A stretch of 64,000 bases of DNA from Bordetella parapertussis (GCA_945890495.1 CAMDCO010000003.1:29243-93242), one strand, 5' to 3'. Positions 35,538 through 45,751 are shown, counted from the stretch's first letter. Program-made: numbers and translations. Notes: a model not told the origin generated them from the sequence alone.

Positions 35538-38012
35538 ATGGGCATGAGTGAAACTCCAAAGAAAATGAAACTGGTCATGGTCGGCAACGGCATGGCCGGG
35601 GTGCGCACGCTGGAAGAGTTGTTGAAACTCACACCAGACCTGTACGACATCACCGTGTTCGGCAACGAGCCGCACCCTAATTACAACCGCATCATGTTGA
35701 GTCCGGTGCTGGCGGGTGAGCAGACCCTCGAGCAGATCATTACCCACCCGCGTGCGTGGTATGCGGAAAACGGCATTACCCTGCACACCGGGAAAAGGGT
35801 TACAAAAATCGATCGCCAGAGGCGTTTCGTCGAATCCGAGGACGGCACCCGCGCCGATTACGACCGGCTGTTGATTGCCACCGGCTCGGTACCGTTCATG
35901 CTGCCCATCCCCGGTGCGAACTTGCCGGGCGTGATGGGTTTCCGCGACATTGCCGATGTGGATGCCATGGTTTCCGCCTCGGGCGCGTACAAAAACGCCG
36001 TCGTCATCGGCGGTGGCCTGTTGGGGTTGGAAGCGGCAAACGGCCTGAAGATACGCGGCATGAATGTGTCGGTGGTGCATATCGCGCCGTGGCTGCTGGA
36101 ACGCCAACTGGACGAACCCGCTGCGCGCATGTTGCAAGGTAATCTGGAGACCAAGGGGCTGAACTTCCTGTTGCAAAAGCAAACCGCTGCGTTAATCAAG
36201 GGCGAATCGGGTCGGGTCGCGGCCATCCAGTTCAAGGACGGCGAAACCGTTGCTGCGGATCTAATCGTTATGGCGGTTGGCATCCGCCCCAATGTGGCGC
36301 TGGCCGAATCCGCCGGGCTGCATTGCGATCGCGGTATTCGCGTTAACGACACGCTGCAAACCGTGACCGATCCGCGCATTTACGCCATTGGCGAATGCGT
36401 CAACCATCGCGGCACCGCCTATGGTCTGGTTGCGCCACTGTTCGAGCAGGCCAAGGTTTGCGCCAACCATCTGGCGGAATATGGCATTGCGCGCTACACC
36501 GGTTCGATGACTTCAACCAAGCTTAAAGTCACCGGCATTGACCTTTTTTCCGCCGGAAACTTTAGCGGCGGCGAAGGTTTTGAAGAGATCGTTTTCCAAG
36601 ATGCCGGGCGCGGCTCCTACAAAAAACTCATGCTGAAAGACAACAAGCTGGTCGGCAGCGTGCTGTATGGCGACACGCTGGACGGCGCTTGGTATTTCGA
36701 GTTGATGCGCGACGGCACGGATGTTTCCGACTTCCGCGACAAATTGCTGTTTGGCCGTCATCATGTCGGTGACTCTGGCGCAGGCGGCGGCAATGAAATT
36801 ACCCGCGTCATCTCGCTGCCCGATAGCGCTGAAATCTGTGGTTGCAACGGTGTGTGCAAAGGCACCATCGTGAAGGCCATTCTCAGCAAGAAACTCTTTA
36901 CGCTGGACGAGGTGCGCTCACACACCAAGGCTTCATCGTCTTGTGGCAGTTGCACCGGGCTGGTGGAGACACTTCTCGCTGCGACGGCTGGCGGCGACTA
37001 TTCCACTGCGCCATCCAAGAAAGCGATGTGCGGTTGTACCGAGCACACCCACGACGAAGTGCGTGCGGCGATTCCCGCCAATAATCTCAAATCCATACCG
37101 GACTTGATGCACACGCTCAACTGGAAAACACCGGACGGCTGTAACAAGTGCCGCCCGGCGCTCAATTACTACCTGCTGTGCGCCTGGCCGACCGAGTATG
37201 CGGACGACGCGCAGTCGCGTTATATCAACGAGCGCGCCCACGGCAACATCCAGAAGGACGGCAGTTTTTCGGTGGTGCCGCGTATGTGGGGCGGGCTGAC
37301 CAATCCTAAAGAGTTGCGTGCCATCGCGGATGTGGCCGATAAATTTAATATCCCTGAAATGAAGGTCACCGGCGGCCAGCGCATCGACCTGTTTGGTATC
37401 CAAAAAGAAGACCTGCCTGCGGTGTGGAAGGATTTGTCCGATGCGGGTTTTGTCTCCGGCCACGCCTACGGCAAGGCGCTGCGCACGGTTAAAACCTGCG
37501 TGGGTGCCAAGTGGTGCCGCTTTGGTACGCAGGATTCCACCGGTCTGGGCGTGAAGCTGGAACAACTGACTTGGGGCTCCTGGATGCCGCACAAGTACAA
37601 GCTGGCGGTGTCTGGCTGCCCGCGCAACTGTGCCGAGGCGACCATTAAAGACTTTGGTGTGGTGTGCGTGGATTCTGGCTACGAACTGCATGTCGGCGGC
37701 AACGGCGGCATCAAGGTGCGCGTGACCGACCTGTTGTGCAAGGTAGAAACCGAAGAGCAGGTGATGGAGTACACCGCGGCCTTCGCCCAGATGTACCGCG
37801 AAGAGGCGCATTACCTGGAACGCACCGCACCGTGGTTGGAGCGCGTGGGATTGGCGCATATCAAGGCCAAGGTGGTGGAAGACGCGGCCAACCGGAGCGC
37901 ACTGGCAGAACGCTTCGTGATCTCGCAAAAACCTGCGCAGGTTGACCCGTGGAAAGAACGCACCGAAGGCGACAAGAAGCGGGAATTCATCCCGATTCAC
38001 GCGGCGGCTTGA
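35538..38012 (+). CDS. nirB: assimilatory NAD(P)H-nitrite reductase large subunit
   Basis: Cytoplasmic siroheme enzyme reducing nitrite to ammonium. 824 aa from ATG 35538 (GGAG upstream). N-terminal FAD/NAD(P)H domain (KLVMVGNGMAGVRTLEELL; AVVIGGGLLGLEAANGL; YAIGECVNHRG), BFD-like 2Fe-2S region (CGCNGVCKGTI... SSCGSCTGLVE and a second CNKCRPAL), then the sulfite/nitrite reductase ferredoxin-like and siroheme part (VTGGQRIDLFGI; TCVGAKWCRFGTQDS; SGCPRNCAEATIKDFG) holding the four Cys for the 4Fe-4S-siroheme site. Assimilatory role follows from its neighbours. Confidence 0.97.
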   Translation: MGMSETPKKMKLVMVGNGMAGVRTLEELLKLTPDLYDITVFGNEPHPNYNRIMLSPVLAGEQTLEQIITHPRAWYAENGITLHTGKRVTKIDRQRRFVESEDGTRADYDRLLIATGSVPFMLPIPGANLPGVMGFRDIADVDAMVSASGAYKNAVVIGGGLLGLEAANGLKIRGMNVSVVHIAPWLLERQLDEPAARMLQGNLETKGLNFLLQKQTAALIKGESGRVAAIQFKDGETVAADLIVMAVGIRPNVALAESAGLHCDRGIRVNDTLQTVTDPRIYAIGECVNHRGTAYGLVAPLFEQAKVCANHLAEYGIARYTGSMTSTKLKVTGIDLFSAGNFSGGEGFEEIVFQDAGRGSYKKLMLKDNKLVGSVLYGDTLDGAWYFELMRDGTDVSDFRDKLLFGRHHVGDSGAGGGNEITRVISLPDSAEICGCNGVCKGTIVKAILSKKLFTLDEVRSHTKASSSCGSCTGLVETLLAATAGGDYSTAPSKKAMCGCTEHTHDEVRAAIPANNLKSIPDLMHTLNWKTPDGCNKCRPALNYYLLCAWPTEYADDAQSRYINERAHGNIQKDGSFSVVPRMWGGLTNPKELRAIADVADKFNIPEMKVTGGQRIDLFGIQKEDLPAVWKDLSDAGFVSGHAYGKALRTVKTCVGAKWCRFGTQDSTGLGVKLEQLTWGSWMPHKYKLAVSGCPRNCAEATIKDFGVVCVDSGYELHVGGNGGIKVRVTDLLCKVETEEQVMEYTAAFAQMYREEAHYLERTAPWLERVGLAHIKAKVVEDAANRSALAERFVISQKPAQVDPWKERTEGDKKREFIPIHAAA

Positions 38013-38063
38013 TGATTTTTTTAGCCTCTCTCCCCTCAAAGTAAAGCGGCTTAAACAAAGGAC

Positions 38064-38405
38064 ATGAACATGACTCACTGGATTGAAGTGGCCCAATTTG
38101 CAGACATCCCCCGCCAAGGTGCGCGCGTTATTACCACGGCGATTGGCGATATTGCTGTATTTCGCACGGTGGACGATGAAATCTTCGCGCTGCGTGACCA
38201 ATGCCCGCACAAGGGCGGTCCGTTGTCGCAAGGCATCGTGCATGGTAAAAAGGTTGCCTGCCCGCTGCACGACTGGAAGATCAATCTCGACACCGGCTTG
38301 GCCGTCGCCCCCGATGAAGGCTGTGCGGCGCGCTTTCCGGTTAAAGTGGAAGCTGGCCGCGTCAGTCTGTCGCTCGTGCCCGCCGAAGGTTGTCCAAACC
38401 ACTGA
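38064..38405 (+). CDS. nirD: nitrite reductase small subunit, Rieske-like
   Basis: 113-aa partner of NirB with a Rieske-type 2Fe-2S fold: CPHKGGPLSQGIVHGKKVACPLHDWKINLDTG, holding the Cys-x-His and Cys-x2-His pairs. ATG 38064 (MNMTHW) or 38070. It follows nirB by 50 bp and is followed by nasC with an overlap at most in the leader. Confidence 0.95.
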   Translation: MNMTHWIEVAQFADIPRQGARVITTAIGDIAVFRTVDDEIFALRDQCPHKGGPLSQGIVHGKKVACPLHDWKINLDTGLAVAPDEGCAARFPVKVEAGRVSLSLVPAEGCPNH

Positions 38406-38413
38406 ACCGGCAT

Positions 38414-41044
38414 ATGGCCTTCCCTGAAACCATTCACAGCACCTGCCCGTATTGCGGCGTGGGCTGTGGCGTTCTAGTTAGCCGCAAGGCTGATGGCTAT
38501 GCGGTGCGCGGCGACCCGGAACATCCGGCCAATCTTGGTCGGCTCTGTTCAAAAGGCGCCGCCCTGGCCGACACGCTCGACCTGGACGAGCGCCTGCTGC
38601 ATCCACAAATAAACGGCGTACAAAGCAGTTGGGACGATGCGCTGAATACCGTGGCGGAAAAATTTTCCAGTGTCATCAAAGAACATGGTCCCGGCGCGGT
38701 GGCCTTTTATGTATCTGGCCAGTTGCTGACTGAGGACTACTACGTTGCCAACAAGCTGATGAAGGGTTTCATCGGCAGCGCCAATATCGACACCAATTCG
38801 CGTCTTTGCATGTCATCTCCGGTGGCCGGACATAAACGCGCTTTTGGTAGCGACACCGTACCCGGCTGTTATGAAGACCTGGAACTGGCGGACTTGATCG
38901 TGCTGGCCGGCTCCAATACCGCGTGGGCGCATCCAGTGGTATTTCAGCGTATTGCCGCCGCAAAAAAGTCGCGTCCGCAACTGAAGGTTGTAGTGATCGA
39001 CCCGCGCCGCACCGCCACCTGCGACATCGCCGATTTGCACCTTGCCATCAAACCCGGCACGGATGCCTGGCTGTTCAACGGCCTGCTCAATCACCTGCGG
39101 CGCGAGGATGGTATTGACTGGAGCTATCTGGAAAATTACGTCGAAGGTTTTGGCGCCGCGCTGGAAGAAGTCAGCGGCTTGAATATTCCCAAGATAGCGG
39201 TGCAATGCGGCCTGTTCGAAGCAGATGTGGCGGAATTTTTCCGCCTGTTTACGCAAACACACAAAACCGTCACGCTATTTTCACAGGGCATTAATCAGTC
39301 TTCTTCCGGCGTGGACAAGATCAACAGCATCATCAATGTGCATCTGGCTACCGGTCGTGTTGGTTTGCCCGGTGCTTCGCCCTTTTCCATCACCGGCCAG
39401 CCCAATGCCATGGGCGGTCGCGAAGTCGGCGGACTTGCCAATCAACTGGCCGCACACATGGACTTTTCGCCAGAGAGCATTGAGCGCGTGAGTCGCTTCT
39501 GGAATGCGCCCAACATCGCTACACACCCCGGCCTCAAAGCCGTGGAGCTATTCGACGCGGTGCGTGAAGGGCGCATCAAGGCGCTGTGGATTATGGCGAC
39601 CAACCCGGCAGTCAGCCTGCCCGAGGCTGATCGTGCGGTGGCGGCATTGAGAAACTGCGAATTCGTAGTGGTGTCCGATGTCACCGCCCACACCGACACC
39701 GCCATCCACGCCCATGTACACCTGCCTGTCGCCGCCTGGGGCGAGAAAAACGGCACGGTAACGAATTCCGAACGGCGCATTTCACGCCAACGCGCTTTTA
39801 TGCCCGCACCGGGCGAGGCGCAACCCGACTGGTGGATAGTGAACGAAGTTGCCAAACGCATGGGCTACACGTCAGCGTTCGATTACGCCAGCGCGGACGC
39901 CATTTTCCGCGAACACGCGACCCTATCTGCGTTTGAAAACACCCAGCGCGACTTCAATCTGGCCGGGCTGAGCAAATTGAGTCACGCCGAATACGACACG
40001 CTAGCGCCCGTGCAATGGCCGGTCGCGGCCAACGGCCAAGGTACGCAACGCCTGTTCGCACAAGGCCGTTATTTCACCGCCAACGGCAAGGCGCGCATGA
40101 TCGCCCACCGCCCGCGTGGCCCAGCGCATCCGGTGGATACTGCCCGCCCATTTATTTTCAACACCGGACGCGTGCGCGACCAGTGGCACACTATGACGCG
40201 CACCGGCAAGACGGCAAAATTACTCGCGCACATCGACGAACCCTACATTGAAATGCACCCGCAGGATGCACGCAACGCCGGGGTTAAATCCGGCGCACTG
40301 GCACGCGTGTGCAACGGGCGTGGTGAAATACTGGTACGCGTGCTGGAAAGCGCAGACCAACGTCCCGGTTCAGTATTTGCACCGATCCACTGGAGCAACC
40401 AGAACTCGGCCAAAGCACGCGTCGATGCGCTGATTTACGCCGTTACCGATGAGATCTCCGGACAACCAGAATTCAAGCACGCGCCCGTCGCGGTGGAAGC
40501 CTATGCCGCCGCCTGGCATGGTTTTGTGCTTGCACGCCGCGCGCTTGACTGCCATGCCAGCGGTTACTGGACGCGCATTCGTGCCAAGGCTTGCTGGCGA
40601 CACGAGCTAGCCGGGCTCGACCAGGGTTGCCAGTGGCCTTCGCTCATGCGTGAAGAATTTGGCAACGCAGGCGACTGGATCGAGTTAAAAGATTGTGCGG
40701 TCAACCGTTATCGTGCCGCGTTGATAAAGGACGGGCGCGTAGAATTGGTGTGTTTCTTTGACCGCGACCACGCCGCCTTGCCGCCACGCCACTGGCTGGA
40801 GGCACTGTTCGAGAAGGAACAACTTAGCGGCGACGAACGCATTGCCTTGTTGTCCGGTCGACCAAACCTGTCCACGCCAGATGCCGGTCGCATTATCTGC
40901 GCCTGTTTTGGCGTGGGCGAAAACGATTTAAAACGCGTTATTGCCCAGGGCGCCGATTCGGTGGAGGCGTTGGGCCTCAGCCTGAAAGCCGGAACCAACT
41001 GCGGTTCCTGCATACCGGAATTAAAAAAACTGCTCTCCGCCTGA
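38414..41044 (+). CDS. nasC: assimilatory nitrate reductase, molybdopterin catalytic subunit
   Basis: Cytoplasmic Mo-bisMGD enzyme reducing nitrate to nitrite. 876 aa from ATG 38414. N-terminal 4Fe-4S site CPYCGVGCGVLV (Cys 11, 14, 18) plus the fourth Cys in LGRLCSKG; molybdopterin domain with SRLCMSSPVAGHKRAFGSD, GSNTAWAHPVVFQRI, FSQGINQSSSGVDKINSIINVHLATG and GQPNAMGGREVGGLANQLAAHM; D-domain with FNTGRVRDQWHTMTRTGK. The C-terminal tail CACFGVGENDLKRVI...TNCGSCIPELKKLL is a BFD-like 2Fe-2S domain, typical of NasA/NasC. Last gene of the nirBD-nasC run. Pseudomonas nomenclature is used for the symbol. Confidence 0.94.
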   Translation: MAFPETIHSTCPYCGVGCGVLVSRKADGYAVRGDPEHPANLGRLCSKGAALADTLDLDERLLHPQINGVQSSWDDALNTVAEKFSSVIKEHGPGAVAFYVSGQLLTEDYYVANKLMKGFIGSANIDTNSRLCMSSPVAGHKRAFGSDTVPGCYEDLELADLIVLAGSNTAWAHPVVFQRIAAAKKSRPQLKVVVIDPRRTATCDIADLHLAIKPGTDAWLFNGLLNHLRREDGIDWSYLENYVEGFGAALEEVSGLNIPKIAVQCGLFEADVAEFFRLFTQTHKTVTLFSQGINQSSSGVDKINSIINVHLATGRVGLPGASPFSITGQPNAMGGREVGGLANQLAAHMDFSPESIERVSRFWNAPNIATHPGLKAVELFDAVREGRIKALWIMATNPAVSLPEADRAVAALRNCEFVVVSDVTAHTDTAIHAHVHLPVAAWGEKNGTVTNSERRISRQRAFMPAPGEAQPDWWIVNEVAKRMGYTSAFDYASADAIFREHATLSAFENTQRDFNLAGLSKLSHAEYDTLAPVQWPVAANGQGTQRLFAQGRYFTANGKARMIAHRPRGPAHPVDTARPFIFNTGRVRDQWHTMTRTGKTAKLLAHIDEPYIEMHPQDARNAGVKSGALARVCNGRGEILVRVLESADQRPGSVFAPIHWSNQNSAKARVDALIYAVTDEISGQPEFKHAPVAVEAYAAAWHGFVLARRALDCHASGYWTRIRAKACWRHELAGLDQGCQWPSLMREEFGNAGDWIELKDCAVNRYRAALIKDGRVELVCFFDRDHAALPPRHWLEALFEKEQLSGDERIALLSGRPNLSTPDAGRIICACFGVGENDLKRVIAQGADSVEALGLSLKAGTNCGSCIPELKKLLSA

Positions 41045-41072
41045 AACGGACTCGATTAAGAAGAGGAAACCC

Positions 41073-41478
41073 ATGCTGTTTGGACGCGCAAAAAAGAACG
41101 CCATCAAGATCGCCGACAAGGGCGTGGTGGAATGGAAATACGCCGCCTGTGGCTATTGCTCCACCGGTTGTTCCATCGAGGTTGGCTTGAACGCCGAGGG
41201 CAAGCCGGTGTCCTCGCGCGGAGTGGCCGATGCCGATGTCAACCGGGGCAAGCTGTGCCTAAAGGGCATCTTTGAACATGAGTTGTTTACTTCTGCCGGG
41301 CGCGGTCTTCTGGCGCAACAAAGGCTTTGTCGAACACGCCCGCGAAGTGGGGTTGGCCAACATGCCGCAAATGGGCGTAGCTTACGAACAGCATCACCCG
41401 TTCAAATTCGACGAGTTGCTGAAACCCTTGCGCACCGCTGCCACATCAACCCCGGCAACGACCACATCGACAAGATAA
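41073..41478 (+). pseudogene. broken molybdopterin oxidoreductase gene
   Basis: The first 75 or so codons (MLFGRAKKNAIKIADKGVVEWKYAACGYCSTGCSIEVGLNAEG... split here for length: then VADADVNRGKLCLKGIFEHELF) are a clear N-terminal 4Fe-4S domain of a bisMGD oxidoreductase. At about 41285-41300 similarity continues in the +1/-1 frame as a different segment (VFWRNKGFVEHAREVGLANM, then YEQHHPFKFDELLKPLR) ending at 41478. A whole enzyme of this family needs 700 or more residues, so a large internal deletion plus frameshift has occurred. AGGAAAC before the ATG is still a usable ribosome site. It sits 28 nt after nasC and may once have belonged to that operon. Confidence 0.75.
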
Positions 41479-41511
41479 ACCCTTGCTCAACGCCCGCTGT
41501 CGCCCGAGGGG

Positions 41512-41593
41512 GTAGGGGCAGGCCCCTGTGCCTGCCCTAGCGGTGAATGGGCAACCATGGGGATGCAGGGAAACCACGGGGGGGTGCCCCTAC
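41512..41593. repeat. GTAGGGGCA-type palindromic element
   Basis: Starts GTAGGGGCAGGCCCCTGTGC and ends GGGGTGCCCCTAC. The first 45 bp are nearly identical to 33479 onward; the right arm is longer here. It lies between the broken oxidoreductase and mtaD. Confidence 0.8.
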
Positions 41594-41644
41594 GATCGCC
41601 GTGAATGGTGGATCGAGTATGAGTAATCCGTTAATGCCTCGTTA

Positions 41645-42997
41645 TTAATGGCCTTGCAAGCGCTCTCGCCAGTAGTGCGTGCGAGCGAGGATGGCGTCTC
41701 GATCCAGGCTTAGGGCGCGGTGTTCGCGGACGACAGCCTGCCCGGCGATCCAGACGGCGCTGACCTGCGCGCGGCCGGCGCTGTAGACGAGCTGTGAGAT
41801 GGGGTCAAAACAGGGCTGGGTCTCGGGGCCGGACAGATCCACGGCGACCAGATCGGCCGCCTTGCCGATGGCCAGCGAACCAATGCGGTCGTCTAATCCC
41901 AGAGCCCGGGCCCCGTGGATCGTGGCCATGGCCAAGGCCTGATGGGCGGGAACGGCATCGGCCTGGCCAGAGGCCCCTTTCGCCAGCAGGGCCGCGAGGC
42001 GCATTTCTTCCCAGAGATCCAGTCGGTTATTGCTGGCGGCCCCGTCGGTGCCCAGTCCGACCGTGAGACCGTGTGCCAGCATAGAGGCGAGAGGGGCCAT
42101 TCCGCTGGCGAGTTTTAGATTGGAACTGGGGCAATGGGCGATGGATGCGCCCTGTTCGGCGAGCAGGGCCTGTTCGTCTGGGTTTAGATGCACGGCATGA
42201 ACGGCGATGAGTTGCGGCCCGACAAGGCCTAGCTGGTGCAGGCGTTCCAGAGGGCGCAGGCGGTAGCGTTCCAGGCTTTGCTTGATCTCGTCGAGGGTCT
42301 CGTGCAGATGGATGTGGATAGGCAGGTCGAGTTGGGCGCTGTAGGTGGCGATCTTCTCGAAACTACGGTCACTGACTGAATAGGGCGCGTGCGGGGCAAG
42401 GCAGAAGTGCGCCAGAGGGTTGTCTAACCACTGGTCACGCATGGCTAGGCCTTGTTGTAGATAGGCGTCCGGATCGGCGGCCCAGGCGCTGGGGAAGTCC
42501 AGCACGATGAGGCCGCTGACGATGCGTTGCCCGGCCTGGGTCGCGGCCTGCAGACTGGCTTCGGGGAAGAAATACATATCGTTGAAGCAGGTGATGCCGC
42601 CTTCCAGCATCTCTAGACAGGCCAACTGGGTACCCTCGCGGACAAAGTCTGGAGTGACCCAGCGTTTTTCGGCGGGCCAGATATGGTTTTGCAGCCATTC
42701 CATCAGGGGGAGGTCGTCCGCATAGCCGCGTAACAGGGTCATCGCCGCATGGGTGTGCAGGTTGATGAGTCCCGGGATCAGGGCGTGGCCGGGTAGACGC
42801 TGATGTTCAGTGGCCTGATAGCGATCATCGGCCTCATGGACGGGGAGAATATCCAAGATGTGACCGCCACGGACGATCAGGGCGTGGCCTTCCAAGACTT
42901 GGAGGGCAGGCTCGACCGGGATGATCCACTGGGGGTCGATGCGCAGGTCGGCGGGGAGGGGGGCAGAGAGGTGCGCTGGAATGGATGGCGTATGCAT
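41645..42997 (-). CDS. mtaD: amidohydrolase of the MtaD/SsnA type (5-methylthioadenosine/S-adenosylhomocysteine deaminase family)
   Basis: Metal-dependent TRZ/ATZ-type deaminase of 450 aa. Metal ligands: HTH in LIPGLINLHTHAAMTLLRGYADD, a His in LPIHIHLHETLDEI, HAVHLNPDE and GTDGAASNNRLDLWEEM. Closest to the MtaD group acting on 5'-methylthioadenosine or S-adenosylhomocysteine, though cognate substrate cannot be proven. ATG 42997 has AGGA 8 nt upstream; ATG 43006 is also in frame. Divergent from gyrA, a pairing related to the mtaD-gyrA neighbourhood of other proteobacteria. Confidence 0.9.
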   Translation of the reverse strand: MHTPSIPAHLSAPLPADLRIDPQWIIPVEPALQVLEGHALIVRGGHILDILPVHEADDRYQATEHQRLPGHALIPGLINLHTHAAMTLLRGYADDLPLMEWLQNHIWPAEKRWVTPDFVREGTQLACLEMLEGGITCFNDMYFFPEASLQAATQAGQRIVSGLIVLDFPSAWAADPDAYLQQGLAMRDQWLDNPLAHFCLAPHAPYSVSDRSFEKIATYSAQLDLPIHIHLHETLDEIKQSLERYRLRPLERLHQLGLVGPQLIAVHAVHLNPDEQALLAEQGASIAHCPSSNLKLASGMAPLASMLAHGLTVGLGTDGAASNNRLDLWEEMRLAALLAKGASGQADAVPAHQALAMATIHGARALGLDDRIGSLAIGKAADLVAVDLSGPETQPCFDPISQLVYSAGRAQVSAVWIAGQAVVREHRALSLDRDAILARTHYWRERLQGH

Positions 42998-43072
42998 ATT
43001 GCGCATCCTATGCGTTTCTAGGATCAATTGACAACCAGGGTCGATCGGAAGTCGTGATAAAATCGCGCGCGC

Positions 43073-43100
43073 CCGCACTCTGCATGGAGTGCGGTTTTTT
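43073..43100 (+). terminator. terminator-like hairpin in the gyrA leader
   Basis: CCGCACTC-TGCATG-GAGTGCGG, a perfect 8-bp stem with six T after it, ending 18 nt before the gyrA ATG. A TTGACA at 43028-43033 is a possible -35; no ideal -10 is spaced to it. If the transcript starts upstream of the hairpin this could work as an attenuator. Confidence 0.65.
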
Positions 43101-43118
43101 ATAACAACGGATCCATCA

Positions 43119-45704
43119 ATGGAACAATTCGCCAAGGAAACCCTGCCCATCAGCCTCGAAGAGGAGATGCGTCATTCCTATCTCGATTACGCAATGAGCG
43201 TGATCGTCGGCCGTGCGCTGCCCGATGTGCGCGATGGTCTGAAGCCGGTGCATCGTCGAGTGTTGTTTGCGATGCACGAGCTTTCCAACGATTGGAACCG
43301 GGCCTACAAGAAATCGGCGCGTATCGTTGGCGATGTGATCGGTAAATATCACCCGCACGGCGACACGGCGGTGTACGACACCATTGTGCGCATGGCGCAA
43401 CACTTTTCGCTGCGCTATCCGTTGGTGGATGGCCAGGGTAACTTTGGTTCGGTGGATGGAGATAACGCGGCGGCGATGCGTTACACCGAAATTCGTATGT
43501 CCAAGATTGCCCATGAGTTGTTGGCCGACCTTGACAAGGAAACGGTTGATTTTGGGCCCAACTATGACGGTTCAGAGCATGAGCCGCTGATCTTGCCGGC
43601 CAAGATCCCCAATCTGCTCATCAACGGTTCGTCGGGTATCGCCGTGGGTATGGCCACCAATATCCCGCCGCACAACCTGACCGAGGTGGTCACGGCCTGT
43701 CTGGCGGTACTCAAGCGTCCGGATATTAGTATCGATGAGCTGATTGATTTGGTTCCGGCCCCCGATTTTCCGACCGCCGGCATCATCTATGGCTTGAATG
43801 GTGTGCGCGACGGCTATCGTACTGGCCGCGGTCGTGTGGTGATGCGTGCCCGCTGCCACTTTGAGGATATCAGCGGCGGGCGTCAGGCGATCATCGTCGA
43901 TGAGCTGCCTTATCAGGTCAACAAGGCCAATCTTCTGATCAAGATCGGTGAGTTGGTCAAAGAAAAACGCCTTGAGGGGATCTCGGAGTTGCGCGACGAG
44001 TCGGACAAGTCCGGCATGCGCATGGTCATCGAGTTGAAGCGCGGCGAGATGGCCGAGGTGATCCTCAACAAGCTGTATAAAGAAACGCAGATGCAGGACA
44101 CTTTTGGCATGAACATGGTGGCCATCCTTGATGGTCAGCCGCGTCTGCTGAACTTGAAGCAGATGCTGGAGGCCTTCCTGCGCCATCGTCGCGAGGTCAT
44201 CACCCGGCGCACCCATTTTGAGTTGAAAAAGGCGCGTGAACGCGGCCATGTCCTGGAAGGCTTGGCCGTAGCGCTGGCCAATGTGGATGAGATCATCGCC
44301 CTTATCAAGTCCGCAGCCACTCCGACGGAGGCCAAGGCGTCTTTGATGACCAAGGCCTGGCGCTCGCAATTGGTGACCGACATGCTGGTGCGGGCCGCCG
44401 GTGATACGGCTGGCCCGACGGTCGAGGCCTTCCGCCCGCTCGATCTGCCGGCCCATTTTGGTCTGCACCCCGAGGGTTATTTCCTCTCCGATACCCAGGC
44501 CCAGGCCATCCTTGATCTGCGCCTGCAACGCCTGACGGGTCTGGAGCAGGACAAGATCTTCAGCGAATACGGCGAGGTTATGGTCAGGATCGCCGATCTG
44601 CTCGACATCCTCAGCCGTCCGGATCGCGTCACAACGATTATCGGTGAGGAACTGAAAGAGATCAAAAAGCAGTTTGGTGATGCTCGCCGCAGCGAGATCA
44701 TCGCCAACGCTACGGATTTCTCGCTCGAAGACCTGATCGCCCCGGAAGAAGTGGTGGTGACCTTGTCGCACTCCGGTTATATCAAGTCGCAGCCGATTGA
44801 TGAGTATCGGACTCAGCGGCGCGGTGGGCGCGGCAAGCAGGCGGCGGGGACCAAGGAAGAAGATTTCATCGACAACCTGTTTATCGCCAATACCCACGAC
44901 ACTATCCTCTGTTTTACGGACCGCGGCCGTTTGTTCTGGCTCAAGGTCTATGAGGTGCCGCAGGGTAGTCGCACGGCGCGGGGCAAGCCCATCGTTAATC
45001 TGCTCAAGGTTGAGGAGGGCGAGAAGGTCACCACCATCCTGCCGGTGAAGGAATACGCTGAAGATCGCTTTGTGTTCATGGCGACGGCCTTCGGAACGGT
45101 CAAGAAGACGCCGCTTGCGGATTTCTCGCGGCGGCGTTCGGCCGGCATCATCGCGGTCAATCTGGACGAGGGCGATCACCTGGTGGGCGTGGCCCTGACC
45201 GACGGTCAGCAGTTTGTGATGTTGTTTACCAACGATGGCAAGGCCAACCGTTTTGCCGAGGCGGAGGTTCGCTCCATGGGCCGAGTGACGCGTGGCGTGC
45301 GCGGTATCAAGTTAGGCAAGGGGGCCAGCGTGATCGCGCTTCTGATCGCGACCGATGAGAAACAGTCCGTTCTGACGGCAACCGAGAACGGTTATGGCAA
45401 GCGCACCCCGGTGGGTGATTACAGCCGTCACGGTCGCGGGGGTCAGGGTGTTATCGCCATCGCCACCACGGCCCGTAACGGCAAAGTGGTGGGCGCGACC
45501 CTGGTTGAGCCGGAAGACGAGATCATGATGATCACCGATGGGGGTGTCCTGATCCGGACTCGGGTCAACGAGATCCGCTCTCTGGGGCGTTCCACGCAGG
45601 GCGTGACGCTGATCAATCTGGGCGAGGGCGAGAAGCTGACCAGCTTGCAACGGGTCGCCGAGCAGGATGAAGAGATGCCGGGTACGACGCCGGAGTTGTT
45701 CTGA
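43119..45704 (+). CDS. gyrA: DNA gyrase subunit A
   Basis: Type II topoisomerase subunit that cuts and rejoins DNA; 861 aa. Active-site Tyr lies in the region [12 protein letters not shown] (Arg-Tyr). The quinolone-resistance region reads [17 protein letters not shown]: Thr at the position of Escherichia coli Ser83 and Asp at 87. Thr83 is the natural state in some bacteria, such as Pseudomonas. Six C-terminal DNA-wrapping blades are present with the GyrA box ([11 protein letters not shown]). Start ATG 43119; a terminator-like hairpin precedes it. Confidence 0.98.
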   Translation: MEQFAKETLPISLEEEMRHSYLDYAMSVIVGRALPDVRDGLKPVHRRVLFAMHELSNDWNRAYKKSARIVGDVIGKYHPHGDTAVYDTIVRMAQHFSLRYPLVDGQGNFGSVDGDNAAAMRYTEIRMSKIAHELLADLDKETVDFGPNYDGSEHEPLILPAKIPNLLINGSSGIAVGMATNIPPHNLTEVVTACLAVLKRPDISIDELIDLVPAPDFPTAGIIYGLNGVRDGYRTGRGRVVMRARCHFEDISGGRQAIIVDELPYQVNKANLLIKIGELVKEKRLEGISELRDESDKSGMRMVIELKRGEMAEVILNKLYKETQMQDTFGMNMVAILDGQPRLLNLKQMLEAFLRHRREVITRRTHFELKKARERGHVLEGLAVALANVDEIIALIKSAATPTEAKASLMTKAWRSQLVTDMLVRAAGDTAGPTVEAFRPLDLPAHFGLHPEGYFLSDTQAQAILDLRLQRLTGLEQDKIFSEYGEVMVRIADLLDILSRPDRVTTIIGEELKEIKKQFGDARRSEIIANATDFSLEDLIAPEEVVVTLSHSGYIKSQPIDEYRTQRRGGRGKQAAGTKEEDFIDNLFIANTHDTILCFTDRGRLFWLKVYEVPQGSRTARGKPIVNLLKVEEGEKVTTILPVKEYAEDRFVFMATAFGTVKKTPLADFSRRRSAGIIAVNLDEGDHLVGVALTDGQQFVMLFTNDGKANRFAEAEVRSMGRVTRGVRGIKLGKGASVIALLIATDEKQSVLTATENGYGKRTPVGDYSRHGRGGQGVIAIATTARNGKVVGATLVEPEDEIMMITDGGVLIRTRVNEIRSLGRSTQGVTLINLGEGEKLTSLQRVAEQDEEMPGTTPELF

Positions 45705-45751
45705 CTTCCTGATGGGACCCCGGCTCAGGCCGGGGTCGCTGTTCTGGATAA

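Noticed and set aside
36933..38402. 489-codon open frame antisense to nirB/nirD
   Set aside because: Shadow of nirB; the sense strand has all siroheme and Fe-S motifs.
43330..43390. Thr at the gyrase Ser83 position as a resistance mutation
   Set aside because: Thr is the natural residue here in several bacteria; resistance cannot be inferred.
43572..45179. 535-codon open frame antisense to gyrA
   Set aside because: Shadow of GC-rich gyrA coding sequence; His/Gln/Arg/Leu-rich product with no family motif.
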